A stretch of 64,000 nucleotides of DNA from Mantis religiosa (Eukaryota; Arthropoda; Insecta; Mantodea; Mantidae): the NCBI GenBank assembly GCA_030765055.1, contig JAUKNK010000148.1, positions 265,501 through 329,500 of the forward strand. The letters run 5' to 3'. A program made the translations under genes and the position numbers. Numbering within the stretch: the stretch's first letter is position 1; each line of letters starts with the position of its first letter. The notes beneath the pieces were generated by a model. That model searched no databases and had not been told where the DNA came from. It saw only the letters and a program-made list of their open reading frames with translations. Shown here one piece after another: positions 13,801 to 26,641 of this stretch.

Positions 13801-15417
13801 CTGATATCTGTTAAGTGCACAAATAGACCCAATCCTACAGTTAGATACAGCGTCATATCCCAGCACAACCTATTGCTGTTATCTGTTAAGTGCACAAATA
13901 GACCCCAATCCTACCGTTAGATACAGCAGCATATCCCAGCACAACCTATAACTGTTATCTGTTAAGTGCACAAATAGTCCCCAACAACCTATATTTGAAA
14001 TCTGATTAGTGCACAAATACACTCCAATCCTACAGTTAGATACAGCGGCATATCCCAGCACAACCTATAACTGTTATCTGTTAAGTACACAAATAGACCT
14101 TAATCCTACAGTTTGATACAGCGGCATATACCAGCACAACCTATAAATGTTATCTGCTAAGTGCACAAATAGACCCCAATCCTAGGGTTAGATACAGCAC
14201 CATATCCCAGCACAACCTATAACTGTTATCTGTTAAGTGCACAAATAGACCTTAATCCTACAGTTAGATACAGCGGCATAATCTAGCACAACCTATAACT
14301 GTTATCTGTTAAGCGCACAAATAGACCCCAAACCTACAGTTAGATACAGCACCATATACCAGCAGAACCTATAACTGTTATCCGTTAAGTGCACAAATAG
14401 ACCCCAATCCTACAGTTAGATACAGCGGCATATACCAGCACAACCTACAACTGTTATCTGTTAAGTGCACAAATAGACCCCAATCTTACAGTTAGATACA
14501 GCGGCATATACCAGCACAACCTATAACTGTTATCTGTAAAGTGCACAAATTGACCCCAATCCTACAGTTAGATACAGCGGCATATCCCAGCACAACCTAT
14601 AACTGTTATCTGTAAGGTGCACAAATAGACCCCAATCCTACAGTTAGATACAGCGGCATATACCAGCACAACCTATAACTGTTATCTGTTAAGTGCACAA
14701 ATAGACGCCAATCCTACAGTTAGATACAGCGGCATATACCAGCAGAACCCATATTTGAAATCTGATTAGTGCACAAATAGACCACAATCCTACAGTTAGA
14801 TACAGCGGCATATCCCAGACAACCTATAACTGTTATCTGTTAAGTGCACAAATAGACCCCAATCCTACAGTTAGATACATCAGCAAATCCCAGCACAACC
14901 TATAACTGTTATCCGTTAAGTGCACAAATAGACCCCAATCCTACAGTTAGATACAGCGGTATATCCCAGCACAACCTATAACTGTTATCTGTTAAGTGCA
15001 CAAATAGACCCCAATCTTACAGTTAGATACAGCGGCATATATCAGCACAACCTATAACTGTTATCTGTTAAGTGCACAAATAGACCCCAATCCTACAGTT
15101 AGATACAGCACCATATCCCAGAACAACCTATAACTGTTATCTGTTAAGTGCACATATAGACCCCAATCCTACAGTTAGATACAGCGGCATATCCCAGCAC
15201 AACCTATAGCTGTTATCTGTTAAGTGCACAAATAGACCCCAATCCTACAGTTAGATACAGCACCATATCCCAGCACAACCTATAACTGTTATCTGTTAAG
15301 TGCACAACTGGTCCCCAATTCTACTGTTAGATACAGCAGCATAACCCAGCACAACCTATACTTGTTTTCTGTTAAGTGCACAATTAGACCCCAATCCTAC
15401 AGTTAGACACAGCACCA
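7861..15417 (+). repeat. Higher-order unit A2 (7,557 bp)
   Basis: This unit is collinear with A1 over its first 3.2 kb with very few substitutions. It differs by a 1,747-bp internal tandem duplication (see the separate entry) and by lacking parts of A1, including the A1-specific 1.2-kb duplication. Unit A4 has the same arrangement at a constant offset of 13,745 bases. It contains the intact empty site for the piggyBac insertion at 11455-11458. Confidence 0.85.
9448..12941 (+). repeat. 1,747-bp tandem duplication inside unit A2
   Basis: The block starting CATATCCAAGCACAACC at 9448 starts again at 11195. The joint lies after CCCAAATTCTACTGTTAG, where a type-c monomer jumps into an earlier type-a context. 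The two copies then run in parallel to about 12941. The same joint occurs in unit A4 (24939, with the partner start at 23193). A3 lacks it, so A2 and A4 share a more recent common source. Confidence 0.75.
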
Positions 15418-18400
15418 TATCCCAGCACAACCTATAACTGTTATCTGTTAAGTGCACAAATAGACCTTAATCCTACAGTTAGATACAGCGTCATATCCTA
15501 GCAAAACCTATAACTGCTATCTGTTAAGTGCACAAATAGACCTTAATCCTACAGTTAGATACAGCGGCATATCCTAGCAGAACCTATAACTGTTATCTGT
15601 TAAGTGCACAAATAGACCCCAATCCTACAGTTAGATACAGCGGCATATCCCAGCACAACCTATAACTGTTATCTGTTAAGTGCACAAATAGACCCCAATC
15701 CTACAGTTAGATACAGCACCATATCCAAGCACAACCTATAACTGTTATCTGTTAAATGCACAAATAGACCCCAATCCTACAGTTAGATACAGCGGCATAT
15801 CCCAGCACAACCTATAACTGTTATCTGTTAAGTGCACAAATAGACCCCAATCCTACAGTGAGATACAGCACCATATCCCAGCACAACCTACAACTGTTAT
15901 CTGTTAAGTGCACAAATAGACCTTAATCCTACAGTTAGATACAGCGGCATAATCTAGCACAACCTATAACTGTTATCTGTTAAGCGCACAAATAGACCCC
16001 AAACCTAAAGTTAGATACAGCACAATATACCAGCAGAACCTATAACTGTTATCTATTAAGTGCACAAATAGACCCCAATCCTACAGATATATACAGCGGC
16101 ATATACCAGCACAACCTATATCTGTTAAGTGCACAAATAGACCCCAATCCTACAGTTAGTTACAGCACCATATCCCAGCACAACCTATAACTGTTATCTG
16201 TTAAGTACACAAATATTCCCCAATTCTACTGTTAGATACAGCAGCATATCCCAGCACAACCTATAACTGTTATCTGTTAAGTGCACAATTAGACCCCAAT
16301 CCTACAGTTAGATACAGCGGCATATCCCAGCAGAACCTGTATCTGTTATCTGTTAAGTGCACAAATAGACCCCAATCTTACAGTTAGATACAGCGTCATA
16401 TACCAGCACAACCTATAACTGTTATCTGTTAAGTGCACAAATAGACCCCAAACCTACAGTTAGATACAGCGGCATATCCCAGCACAACCTATAACTGTTA
16501 TCTGTTAAGTGCACAAATAGACCCCAATCCTACAGTTAGCTACAGCACCATATACCAGCAGAACCTATAACTGTTATCTTTTAAGTGCACAAATAGACCC
16601 CAATCCTACAGTTAGATACAGCAGCATATCCCAGAACAACCTATAACTGTTATCTGTTAAGTGCACATATAGACCTTAATCCAACAGTTAGATACAGCGG
16701 CATATCCCAGCACAACCTATAACTGTTATCTGTTAAGTGCACAAATAGACCCCAATCCTACAGTTAGATACAGTGGCATATCCAAGCACAACCTATAACT
16801 GTTATCTGTTAAATGCACATATAGACCCCAATCCTACAGTTAGATACAGCGGCATATCCCAGCACAAGCTATAACTGTTATCTGTTAAGTGCACAAATAG
16901 ACCCCAATCCTACAGTTAGATACAGCACCATATCCCAGCACAACCTATAACTGTTATCTGTTAAGTGCACAAATAGACCTTAATCCTACAGTTAGATACA
17001 GCGGCATATCCTAGCACAACCTATAACTGTTATCTGTAAGCGCACAAATAGACCCCAAACCTACAGTTAGATACAGCACCATATACCAGCAGAACCTATA
17101 ACTGTTATCTGTTAAGTGCACAAATAGACCCCAATCCTACAGAAATATAGAGCGGCATATACCAGCACAACCTATAACTGTTATCTGTTAAGTGCACAAA
17201 TAGACCCCAATCCTACAGTTAGTTACAGCACCATATCCCGGCACAACCTATAACTGTTATCTGTTAAGTACACAAATAGACCCCAATCCTACAGTTAGAT
17301 ACAGCGGCATCTACCAGCACAACCTATAACTGTTATCTGTTAAGTGCACAAGTAGACCCTAAACCTACAGTTAGATACAGCGGCATTTCCCAGCACAACC
17401 TATAACTGTTATCTGTTAAGTGCACAAATAGACCCCAATCCTACAGTTAGATACAGCACCATATACCAGCAGAACCTATAACTGTTATCTGTTAAGTACA
17501 CAAATAGACCTTAATCCTACAGTTAGATATAGCGGCATATACCAGCACAACCTATAACTGTTATCTGTTAAGTGCACAAGTAGACCCCAATCCTAGGGTT
17601 AGATACAGCACCATATCCCAGCACAACGTATAACTGTTATCTGTTAAGTGCACAAATAGTCCCCAATTCTACTGTTAGATACAGCAGCATATCCCAGCAC
17701 AACCTATATTTGTTATCTGTTAAGTGCACAATTAGACCCCAATCCTACAGTTAGATACAGCACCATATCCCAGCACAACCTATAACTGTTATCTGTTAAG
17801 TACACAAATAGTCCCCAATTCTATTGTTAGATACAGCAGCATATCCCAGCACAACCTATATTTGTTATCTGTTAAGTGCACAATTAGACCCCAATCCTAC
17901 AGTTAGATACAGCGGCATATCCCAGCACAACCCATATCTGTTATCTGTTAAGTGCACAAATAGACCCCAAACCTACAGTTGGATACAGCACCATATACCA
18001 GCAGAACCTTTATTTGAAATCTGATTAGTGCACAAATAGACCCAAATCCTACAGTTAGATACAGCGGCATATCCTAGCACAACCTATAACTGTTATCCGT
18101 TAAGTGCACAAATAGACCCCAATCGTACAGTTAGATACAGCGACATATCCCAGCACAACCTATAACTGTTATCTGTTAAGTGCACAAATAGACCCCAATC
18201 CTACAGTTAGATACAGCGGCATACACCAGCACAACCTATAACTGTTATCTGTTTAGTGCACAAATAGACCCCAATCCTACAGTTATATACAGCGGCATAT
18301 CCAAGCACAACCTATAACTGTTATCTGTTATGTGCACAAATAGACCCAAATTCTACTGTTAGATACAGCAGCATATCCCAGCACTACCTATATTTGTTAT

Positions 18401-21400
18401 CTGTTAAGTGCACGATTAGACCCCAATCCTACAGTTGGATACAGCACCATATACTTGCACAACCGATATTTGAAATCTGATTAGTGCACAAATAGACCCC
18501 AATCCTACAGTTAGATACAGCGGCATATCGCAGCACAACCTATAACTGATATCTGTTAAGTGCACAAATAGTCCCAAATTCTACTGTTAGATACAGCAGC
18601 ATATCCCAGCACTACCTATATTTGTTATCTGTTAAGTGCACGATTAGACCCCAATCCTACAGTTAGATACAGCACCATATCCCAGCACAACCTATAACTG
18701 TTATCTGTTAAGTGCACAAATAGACCTTAATCCTACTGTTAGATACAGCACCATATACTTGCACAACCTATATTTGAAATCTGATTAGTGCACAAATAGA
18801 CCCCAATCCTACAGTTAGATACAGCGGCATATCGCAGCACAACCTATAACTGATATCTGTTAAGTGCACAAATAGACCCCAATCCTACAGTTAGATACAG
18901 CGGCATATACTAGCAGAACCCATATTTGAAATCTGATTAGTGCACAAATAGACCACAATCCTACAGTTAGATACAGCGGCATATCCCAGCACAACCTATA
19001 ACTGTTATCTGTTAAGTGCACAAATAGACCCCAATCCTACAGTTAGATACATCAGCAAATCCCAGCACAACCTATAACTGTTATCTGTTAAGTGCACAAA
19101 TAGTCCCCAATTCTACTGTTAGATACAGCAGCATATCCCAGCACAACCTATATTTGTTATCTGTTAAGTGCACAATTAGACCCCAATCCTACAGTTAGAT
19201 ACAGCGGCATATCCCAGCACAACCTATAACTGTTATCTGATATGTGCACAAATAGACCTTATTCCTACAGTTAGATACAGCGGCATATCCTAGCACAACC
19301 TATAACTGTTATCTGTTAAGTGCACAAATAGACCCAATCCTACAGTTAGATACAGCGTCATATCCCAGCACAACCTATTGCTGTTATCTGTTAAGTGCAC
19401 AAATAGACCCCAATCCTACCGTTAGATACAGCAGCATATCCCAGCACAACCTATAACTGTTATCTGTTAAGTGCACAAATAGTCCCCAACAACCTATATT
19501 TGAAATCTGATTAGTGCACAAATACACTCCAATCCTACAGTTAATACAGCGGCATATCCCAGCACAACCTATAACTGTTATCTGTTAAGTGCACAAATAG
19601 ACCCCAATCCTACAGTTAGATACAGCGGCATATACCAGCACAACCTATAACTGTTATTTGTTAAGTGCACAAATGGACGCCAATCCTACAGTTAGATACA
19701 GCGGCATATACCAGCAGAACCCATATTTGAAATCTGATTAGTGCACAAATAGACCACAATCCTACAGTTAGATACAGCGGCATATCCTAGCACTACCTAT
19801 AACTGTTATCTGTAAAGTGCACAAATAGACCCCAATCCTACAGTTAGATACATCAGCAAATCCCAGCACAACCTATAACTGTTATCCGTTAAGTGCACAA
19901 ATAGACCCCAATCCTACAGTTAGATACAGCGGCATATACCAGCACAACCTACAACTGTTAACTGTTAAGTGCACAAATAGACCCCAATCTTACAGTTAGA
20001 TACAGCGGCATATACCAGCACAACCTATAACTGTTATCTGTAAGGTGCACAAATAGACCCCAATCCTACAGTTTGATACAGCGGCATATACCAGCACAAC
20101 CTATAACTGTTATCTGTTAAGTGCACAAATAGACGCCAATCCTACAGTTAGATACAGCACCATATCCCAGCACAACCTATAACTGTTATCTGTTAAGTGC
20201 ACAAATAGTCCCCAATTCCACTGTTAGATACAGCAGCATATCCCAGCACAACCTATATTTGTTTTCTGTTAAGTGCACAATTAGACCCCAATCCTACAGT
20301 TAGACACAGCACCATATCCCAGCACAACCTATAACTGTTATCTGTTAAGTACACAAATAGACCTTAATCCTACAGTTTGATACAGCGGCATATACCAGCA
20401 CAACCTATAAATGTTATCTGCTAAGTGCACAAATAGACCCCAATCCTAGGGTTAGATACAGCACCATATCCCAGCACAACCTATAACTGTTATCTGTTAA
20501 GTGCACAAATAGACCTTAATCCTACAGTTAGATACAGCGGCATAATCTAGCACAACCTATAACTGTTATCTGTTAAGCGCACAAATAGACCCCAAACCTA
20601 CAGTTAGATACAGCACCATATACCAGCAGAACCTATAACTGTTATCCGTTAAGTGCACAAATAGACCCCAATCTTACAGTTAGATACAGCGGCATATACC
20701 AGCACAACCTATAACTGTTATCTGTAAAGTGCACAAATTGACCCCAATCCTACAGTTAGATACAGCGGCATATCCCAGCACAACCTATAACTGTTATCTG
20801 TAAGGTGCACAAATAGACCCCAATCCTACAGTTAGATACAGCGGCATATACCAGCACAACCTATAACTGTTATCTGTTAAGTGCACAAATAGACGCCAAT
20901 CCTACAGTTAGATACAGCGGCATATACCAGCAGAACCCATATTTGAAATCTGATTAGTGCACAAATAGACCACAATCCTACAGTTAGATACAGCGGCATA
21001 TCCCAGACAACCTATAACTGTTATCTGTTAAGTGCACAAATAGACCCCAATCCTACAGTTAGATACATCAGCAAATCCCAGCACAACCTATAACTGTTAT
21101 CCGTTAAGTGCACAAATAGACCCCAATCCTACAGTTAGATACAGCGGTATATCCCAGCACAACCTATAACTGTTATCTGTTAAGTGCACAAATAGACCCC
21201 AATCTTACAGTTAGATACAGCGGCATATATCAGCACAACCTATAACTGTTACCTGTTAAGTGCACAAATTGAACCCAATCCTACAGTTAGATACAGCGGC
21301 ATATCCCAGCACAACCTATAACTGTTATCTGTTAAGTGCACAAATAGACCCCAATCCTACAGTTAGATACAGCGGCATATACCAGCACAACCTATAACTG

Positions 21401-21605
21401 TTATCTGTTAAGTGCACAAATAGACGCCAATCCTACAGTTAGATACAGCACCATATCCCAGCACAACCTATAACTGTTATCTGTTAAGTGCACAACTGGT
21501 CCCCAATTCTACTGTTAGATACAGCAGCATAACCCAGCACAACCTATACTTGTTTTCTGTTAAGTGCACAATTAGACCCCAATCCTACAGTTAGACACAG
21601 CACCA
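15418..21605 (+). repeat. Higher-order unit A3 (6,188 bp)
   Basis: This is a shorter version of the A unit. It starts like A1 and A2 but jumps at once from the GCAAAACC variant to CTGCTATCTG, skipping several monomers. It lacks the 1,747-bp duplication. It carries a local 228-bp (three-monomer) duplication around 18345-18800. Its order of rare variants otherwise follows A1 and A2. Confidence 0.8.
18345..18800 (+). repeat. Three-monomer (228-bp) local duplication in A3
   Basis: The string CCCAAATTCTACTGTTAG occurs at 18345 and again at 18573, exactly three monomers apart. Both are followed by the CACTACC, CACGATTAG and ATACTTGCACAACC variants in the same order. The first copy has lost two monomers relative to the second and has a private CAACCGATATTTG change. 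It looks like a recent unequal-exchange product. Confidence 0.7.
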
Positions 21606-24600
21606 TATCCCAGCACAACCTATAACTGTTATCTGTTAAGTGCACAAATAGACCTTAATCCTACAGTTAGATACAGCGTCATATCCTAGCAAAACCTATA
21701 ACTGTTATCGGTTAAGTGCACAAATAGACCCCAATCCTACAGTTAGATACAGCGGCATATCCCAGCACAACCTATAACTGTTATCTGTTAAGTGCACAAA
21801 TAGACCCCAATCCTATAGTTAGATACAGCGGCATATACCAGCACAAACTATAACTGTTATCTCTTAAGTGCACAAATAGACCCCAATCCTACAGTTAGAT
21901 ACAGCACCATATCCCAGAACAACCTATAACTGCTATCTGTTAAGTGCACAAATAGACCTTAATCCTACAGTTAGATACAGCGGCATATCCTAGCAGAACC
22001 TATAACTGTTACCTGTTAAGTGCACAAATAGACCCCAATCCTACAGTTAGATACAGCGGCATATCCCAGCACAACCTATAACTGTTATCTGTTAAGTGCA
22101 CAAATAGACCCCAATCCTACAGTTAGATACAGCACCATATCCAAGCACAACCTATAACTGTTATCTGTTAAATGCACAAATAGACCCCAATCCTACAGTT
22201 AGATACAGCGGCATATCCCAGCACAACCTATAACTGTTATCTGTTAAGTGCACAAATAGACCCCAATCCTACAGTGAGATACAGCACCATATCCCAGCAC
22301 AACCTACAACTGTTATCTGTTAAGTGCACAAATAGACCTTAATCCTACAGTTAGATACAGCGGCATAATCTAGCACAACCTATAACTGTTATCTGTTAAG
22401 CGCACAAATAGACCCCAAACCTAAAGTTAGATACAGCACAATATACCAGCAGAACCTATAACTGTTATCTATTAAGTGCACATATAGACCCCAATCCTAC
22501 AGATATATACAGCGGCATATACCAGCACAACCTATATCTGTTAAGTGCACAAATAGACCCCAATCCTACAGTTAGTTACAGCACCATATCCCAGCACAAC
22601 CTATAACTGTTATCTGTTAAGTACACAAATATTCCCCAATTCTACTGTTAGATACAGCAGCATATCCCAGCACAACCTATAACTGTTATCTGTTAAGTGC
22701 ACAATTAGACCCCAATCCTACAGTTAGATACAGCGGCATATCCCAGCAGAACCTGTATCTGTTATCTGTTAAGTGCACAAATAGACCCCAATCTTACAGT
22801 TAGATACAGCGTCATATACCAGCACAACCTATAACTGTTATCTGTTAAGTGCACAAATAGACCCCAAACCTACAGTTAGATACAGCGGCATATCCCAGCA
22901 CAACCTATAACTGTTATCTGTTAAGTGCACAAATAGACCCCAATCCTACAGTTAGCTACAGCACCATATACCAGCAGAACCTATAACTGTTATCTTTTAA
23001 GTGCACAAATAGACCCCAATCCTACAGTTAGATACAGCAGCATATCCCAGAACAACCTATAACTGTTATCTGTTAAGTGCACAAATAGACCTTAATCCAA
23101 CAGTTAGATACAGCGGCATATCCCAGCACAACCTATAACTGTTATCTGTTAAGTGCACAAATAGACCCCAATCCTACAGTTAGATACAGTGGCATATCCA
23201 AGCACAACCTATAACTGTTATCTGTTAAATGCACATATAGACCCCAATCCTACAGTTAGATACAGCGGCATATCCCAGCACAAGCTATAACTGTTATCTG
23301 TTAAGTGCACAAATAGACCCCAATCCTACAGTTAGATACAGCACCATATCCCAGCACAACCTATAACTGTTATCTGTTAAGTGCACAAATAGACCTTAAT
23401 CCTACAGTTAGATACAGCGGCATATCCTAGCACAACCTATAACTGTTATCTGTAAGCGCACAAATAGACCCCAAACCTACAGTTAGATACAGCACCATAT
23501 ACCAGCAGAACCTATAACTGTTATCTGTTAAGTGCACAAATAGACCCCAATCCTACAGAAATATAGAGCGGCATATACCAGCACAACCTATAACTGTTAT
23601 CTGTTAAGTGCACAAATAGACCCCAATCCTACAGTTAGTTACAGCACCATATCCCGGCACAACCTATAACTGTTATCTGTTAAGTACACAAATAGACCCC
23701 AATCCTACAGTTAGATACAGCGGCATCTACCAGCACAACCTATAACTGTTATCTGTTAAGTGCACAAGTAGACCCTAAACCTACAGTTAGATACAGCGGC
23801 ATTTCCCAGCACAACCTATAACTGTTATCTGTTAAGTGCACAAATAGACCCCAATCCTACAGTTAGATACAGCACCATATACCAGCAGAACCTATAACTG
23901 TTATCTGTTAAGTACACAAATAGACCTTAATCCTACAGTTAGATATAGCGGCATATACCAGCACAACCTATAACTGTTATCTGTTAAGTGCACAAGTAGA
24001 CCCCAATCCTAGGGTTAGATACAGCACCATATCCCAGCACAACGTATAACTGTTATCTGTTAAGTGCACAAATAGTCCCCAATTCTACTGTTAGATACAG
24101 CAGCATATCCCAGCACAACCTATATTTGTTATCTGTTAAGTGCACAATTAGACCCCAATCCTACAGTTAGATACAGCACCATATCCCAGCACAACCTATA
24201 ACTGTTATCTGTTAAGTACACAAATAGTCCCCAATTCTACTGTTAGATACAGCAGCATATCCCAGCACAACCTATATTTGTTATCTGTTAAGTGCACAAT
24301 TAGACCCCAATCCTACAGTTAGATACAGCGGCATATCCCAGCACAACCCATATCTGTTATCTGTTAAGTGCACAAATAGACCCCAAACCTACAGTTGGAT
24401 ACAGCACCATATACCAGCAGAACCTTTATTTGAAATCTGATTAGTGCACAAATAGACCCAAATCCTACAGTTAGATACAGCGGCATATCCTAGCACAACC
24501 TATAACTGTTATCCGTTAAGTGCACAAATAGACCCCAATCGTACAGTTAGATACAGCGACATATCCCAGCACAACCTATAACTGTTATCTGTTAAGTGCA

Positions 24601-25199
24601 CAAATAGACCCCAATCCTACAGTTAGATACAGCGGCATACACCAGCACAACCTATAACTGTTATCTGTTTAGTGCACAAATAGACCCCAATCCTACAGTT
24701 ATATACAGCGGCATATCCAAGCACAACCTATAACTGTTATCTGTTATGTGCACAAATAGACCCCAATCCTACAGTTAGATACAGCGTCATATACCAGCAG
24801 AACCCATATTTGAAATCTGATTAGTGCACAAATAGACCACAATCCTACAGTTAGATACAGCGGCATATCCCAGCACAACCTATAACTGTTATCTGTTAAG
24901 TGCACAAATAGTCCCAAATTCTACTGTTAGATACAGCGGCATATCCAAGCACAACCTATAACTGTTATCTGTTAAATGCACATATAGACCCCAATCCTAC
25001 AGTTAGATACAGCGGCATATCCCAGCACAAGCTATAACTGTTATCTGTTAAGTGCACAAATAGACCCCAATCCTACAGTTAGATACAGCACCATATCCCA
25101 GCACAACCTATAACTGTTATCTGTTAAGTGCACAAATAGACCTTAATCCTACAGTTAGATACAGCGGCATATCCTAGCACAACCTATAACTGTTATCTG

Positions 25200-25203
25200 T
25201 TAA
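25200..25203. repeat. Left TTAA target site duplication
   Basis: This is the TTAA of an ordinary monomer (CTGTTAAG context), directly followed by the element terminus CCCTTTC. TTAA duplication is the hallmark target of piggyBac-superfamily elements. Confidence 0.9.
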
Positions 25204-25216
25204 CCCTTTCACCGAT
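25204..25216 (+). repeat. Left terminal inverted repeat of the piggyBac-like element
   Basis: The sequence is CCCTTTCACCGAT, directly after TTAA. A CCCTTT start is typical of piggyBac-superfamily ends. It pairs imperfectly with the right end (three mismatches in 13). Confidence 0.8.
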
Positions 25217-25217
25217 A

Positions 25218-25237
25218 TGGACGTCATATGACGTCCA
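25218..25237. repeat. 20-bp perfect palindrome near the left end
   Basis: TGGACGTCATATGACGTCCA is its own reverse complement. A weaker relative, GGACGT-GTATAG-ACGTCC, lies at 25262-25279. Each is preceded by ACCGATATGGACGT (25211-25224 and 25254-25267), making a subterminal direct repeat with a 43-bp step. Such arrays are candidate transposase-binding sites, by analogy with subterminal repeats in other piggyBac elements. Confidence 0.75.
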
Positions 25238-25253
25238 AGTTAAAATGCCCCAA

Positions 25254-25279
25254 ACCGATATGGACGTGTATAGACGTCC
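25254..25279. repeat. Second subterminal GACGTC repeat
   Basis: This repeats ACCGATATGGACGT from the terminus and continues into a broken palindrome (GGACGT, six-base centre, ACGTCC). It supports a multi-site subterminal end structure for the element. Confidence 0.65.
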
Positions 25280-25345
25280 TGCGCATACATGCATTTAATG
25301 CTAATTTAATGCCAATTATTTTAATCTTACTATTTTACAATGAAT

Positions 25346-25893
25346 TTAAATTAGTTGTATAAGGAATGTAAATGTGCCCTTAAAGGTTTCTTTTTGAATT
25401 GTAACCTCCAAAACTAGATAAACACCCAAGGGCACATCTGCAGATTGACACCAAATAATATTGGTTTCCTTGCGAACTTCTTTTTCGCAACACACTACAC
25501 ATTTTCGAAATGGTTGCGACTTTTTTGGTTGTGGGTGGTATCCTTTTAGGAAAGTGTTTTCTCTCAAGTATGAGGGGTGATGTCATGGTGAACTTCCTAC
25601 CCCCTAGTATAAAGAGGCCTCTGAGTATTATAATACTCAATTAGGTTACGAGCTTTTTATATGCGCAAGTACAGGTAGTTGAATGTCTTGCATGAATTTA
25701 CAGTTCTGAAAATTGCTAAACAACTGTGCATAGTTACATCCAGTGGTATAAAAATACTTTTTTTTTTTTTTTGACCTTTTAACTGTTTTCCGTAAAGAGG
25801 GATAGCTAGTAATAGCTGATCTGCATCACCCATATTTGACCCTCCATTTCCCCAAACAATGGAGTAGCTAACATGCCATCTGTAGACCAGCAC
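25346..25893 (-). pseudogene. piggyBac-type transposase relic (C-terminal half)
   Basis: Three minus-strand pieces line up in the order expected for the end of a piggyBac transposase. Piece 1 (25660-25893) contains NMGDADQLL at 25810-25836, resembling the family MGGVDxxDQ motif that carries a catalytic Asp, followed by SIFIPLDVTM and KTFNYLYLRI. Piece 2 (25530-25640) has LILERKHFPKRIPPTTKK, the usual lead-in to the terminal cysteine-rich domain. Piece 3 (25346-25525) has FRKCVVC, then VRKET and ADVPLG, matching the CxxC-RKET-VPLC pattern. Breaks: an in-frame stop at 25657-25659, frame changes between all three pieces (one near the T run 25521-25526), a shortened MGGVD motif, and missing later cysteines. 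The N-terminal and central catalytic parts are absent. This is from memory of family motifs, not a search. It cannot encode an active enzyme. Confidence 0.82.
25758..25772 (+). repeat. 15-base T run inside the transposase relic
   Basis: A homopolymer of 15 T lies inside the relic and reads as lysine codons on the minus strand. It probably expanded from a shorter A-rich stretch in the gene. It is not at an element end, so it is not a retrotransposon tail. Confidence 0.8.
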
Positions 25894-25916
25894 ATGTCAC
25901 TGCTACGTAACTACTA

Positions 25917-25976
25917 AAGATCTCCTTCATAATCGTACAACAAATCTTCCAGATTTTCTACAGTAATATCAGAAGC
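25917..25976 (-). pseudogene. Possible acidic N-terminal transposase trace
   Basis: The minus strand reads an acidic, leucine-rich peptide here (ASDITVENLEDLLYDYEGDL) ending at a stop at 25914-25916. Acidic N-termini are common in piggyBac transposases, so this may be the start of the relic gene, joined to its C-terminal half by an internal deletion. The evidence is composition only, and it could be chance. Confidence 0.3.
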
Positions 25977-26641
25977 CTGTACACATCATACCCAAGCTAA
26001 TTTATTTGCTACATTACGGGGATAAGCCATGGTTAACATTGAAATTTAACAATTTCAAATGTGCCGTTCATTTAGCTCTTGATAGCTATAAGAAATCACT
26101 CTGAACACAAAGAGATTATAAATAACTAAAATACAGAGCGAAAACTGCTGCATAAGGTTACTAGAAACCTTGGTTGAGAAACACTGTAATAACAGATGAT
26201 GACGGAGAGTTTTCTTTCCAGTGTGTGAGTGTGTAACGCAATATATTCTCGTATGATTATCGCTTGGTATAGCATAAATAAACTAAACTTGAACCAGAGA
26301 AGTTGCTTGCGTAGCTATACATACATACATTGGCTCATATACACACAAAACAAAATGATTCAAAAATTAGGCGCGTTCGGCACAAAGTATGGCTTTTGCT
26401 ACAGTGAAACAAAGCAATGAAATTTCAACAATTTATTAATGTAGTCTCTACTGTATTGTTACTGTAGATTTATACTGCCTTTAATGAGTTTTAAACCAGT
26501 TTTTGTTTTGTTTAAATAACTTAATAAATACGGAAGACACAGAATTATATTTGTGATGCATTTTTATAGCATTTAACAATTTAAATGTCCTGTTCTGTTT
26601 ATTGGGTATCCATTTCCAGCCCCTGAAAGGTTTAAATGGCC
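25977..26641. other. Non-coding right half of the piggyBac-like element
   Basis: This is AT-rich unique sequence with no recognisable coding. A 63-codon open stretch on the plus strand (26229-26420) has no family resemblance. Short simple stretches occur (GTGTGAGTGTGT near 26221 and ACATACATACATT near 26320). If the relic transposase orientation is right, this would be the upstream side of the gene. Confidence 0.6.

Larger units (their letters stand above)
1..25199 (+). repeat. Left satellite array, 76-bp monomers
   Basis: The region is uninterrupted head-to-tail 76-bp monomers, each about 42% GC. The usual monomer begins ACAGTTAGATACAGCGGC and ends CAAATAGACCCCAATCCT. Monomers differ by scattered substitutions and rare 1-bp indels, and are arranged in higher-order units listed separately. 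Nearly every monomer carries GTGCAC (an ApaLI site) and TTAA. No gene, RNA gene, promoter or inverted segment was found. The left edge is cut by the window. A centromeric or pericentromeric role is possible but nothing here proves it. Confidence 0.98.

Noticed and set aside
17824..18024. 66-codon plus-strand open frame
   Set aside because: It starts at TTG created by one substitution in a type-c monomer and consists wholly of satellite sequence.
1..25199. CRISPR-like regular repeats
   Set aside because: The 76-bp units abut with no unique spacers, no cas genes are present, and the flanking elements are eukaryotic transposons.
25758..25772. Poly-T run as a reverse poly-A tail of a retrocopy
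   Set aside because: It lies inside the transposase relic with piggyBac-type sequence on both sides and no target duplication.
26229..26420. 63-codon plus-strand open frame inside the piggyBac-like element
   Set aside because: No family resemblance, AT-rich context, and opposite strand to the transposase relic. It is probably chance.
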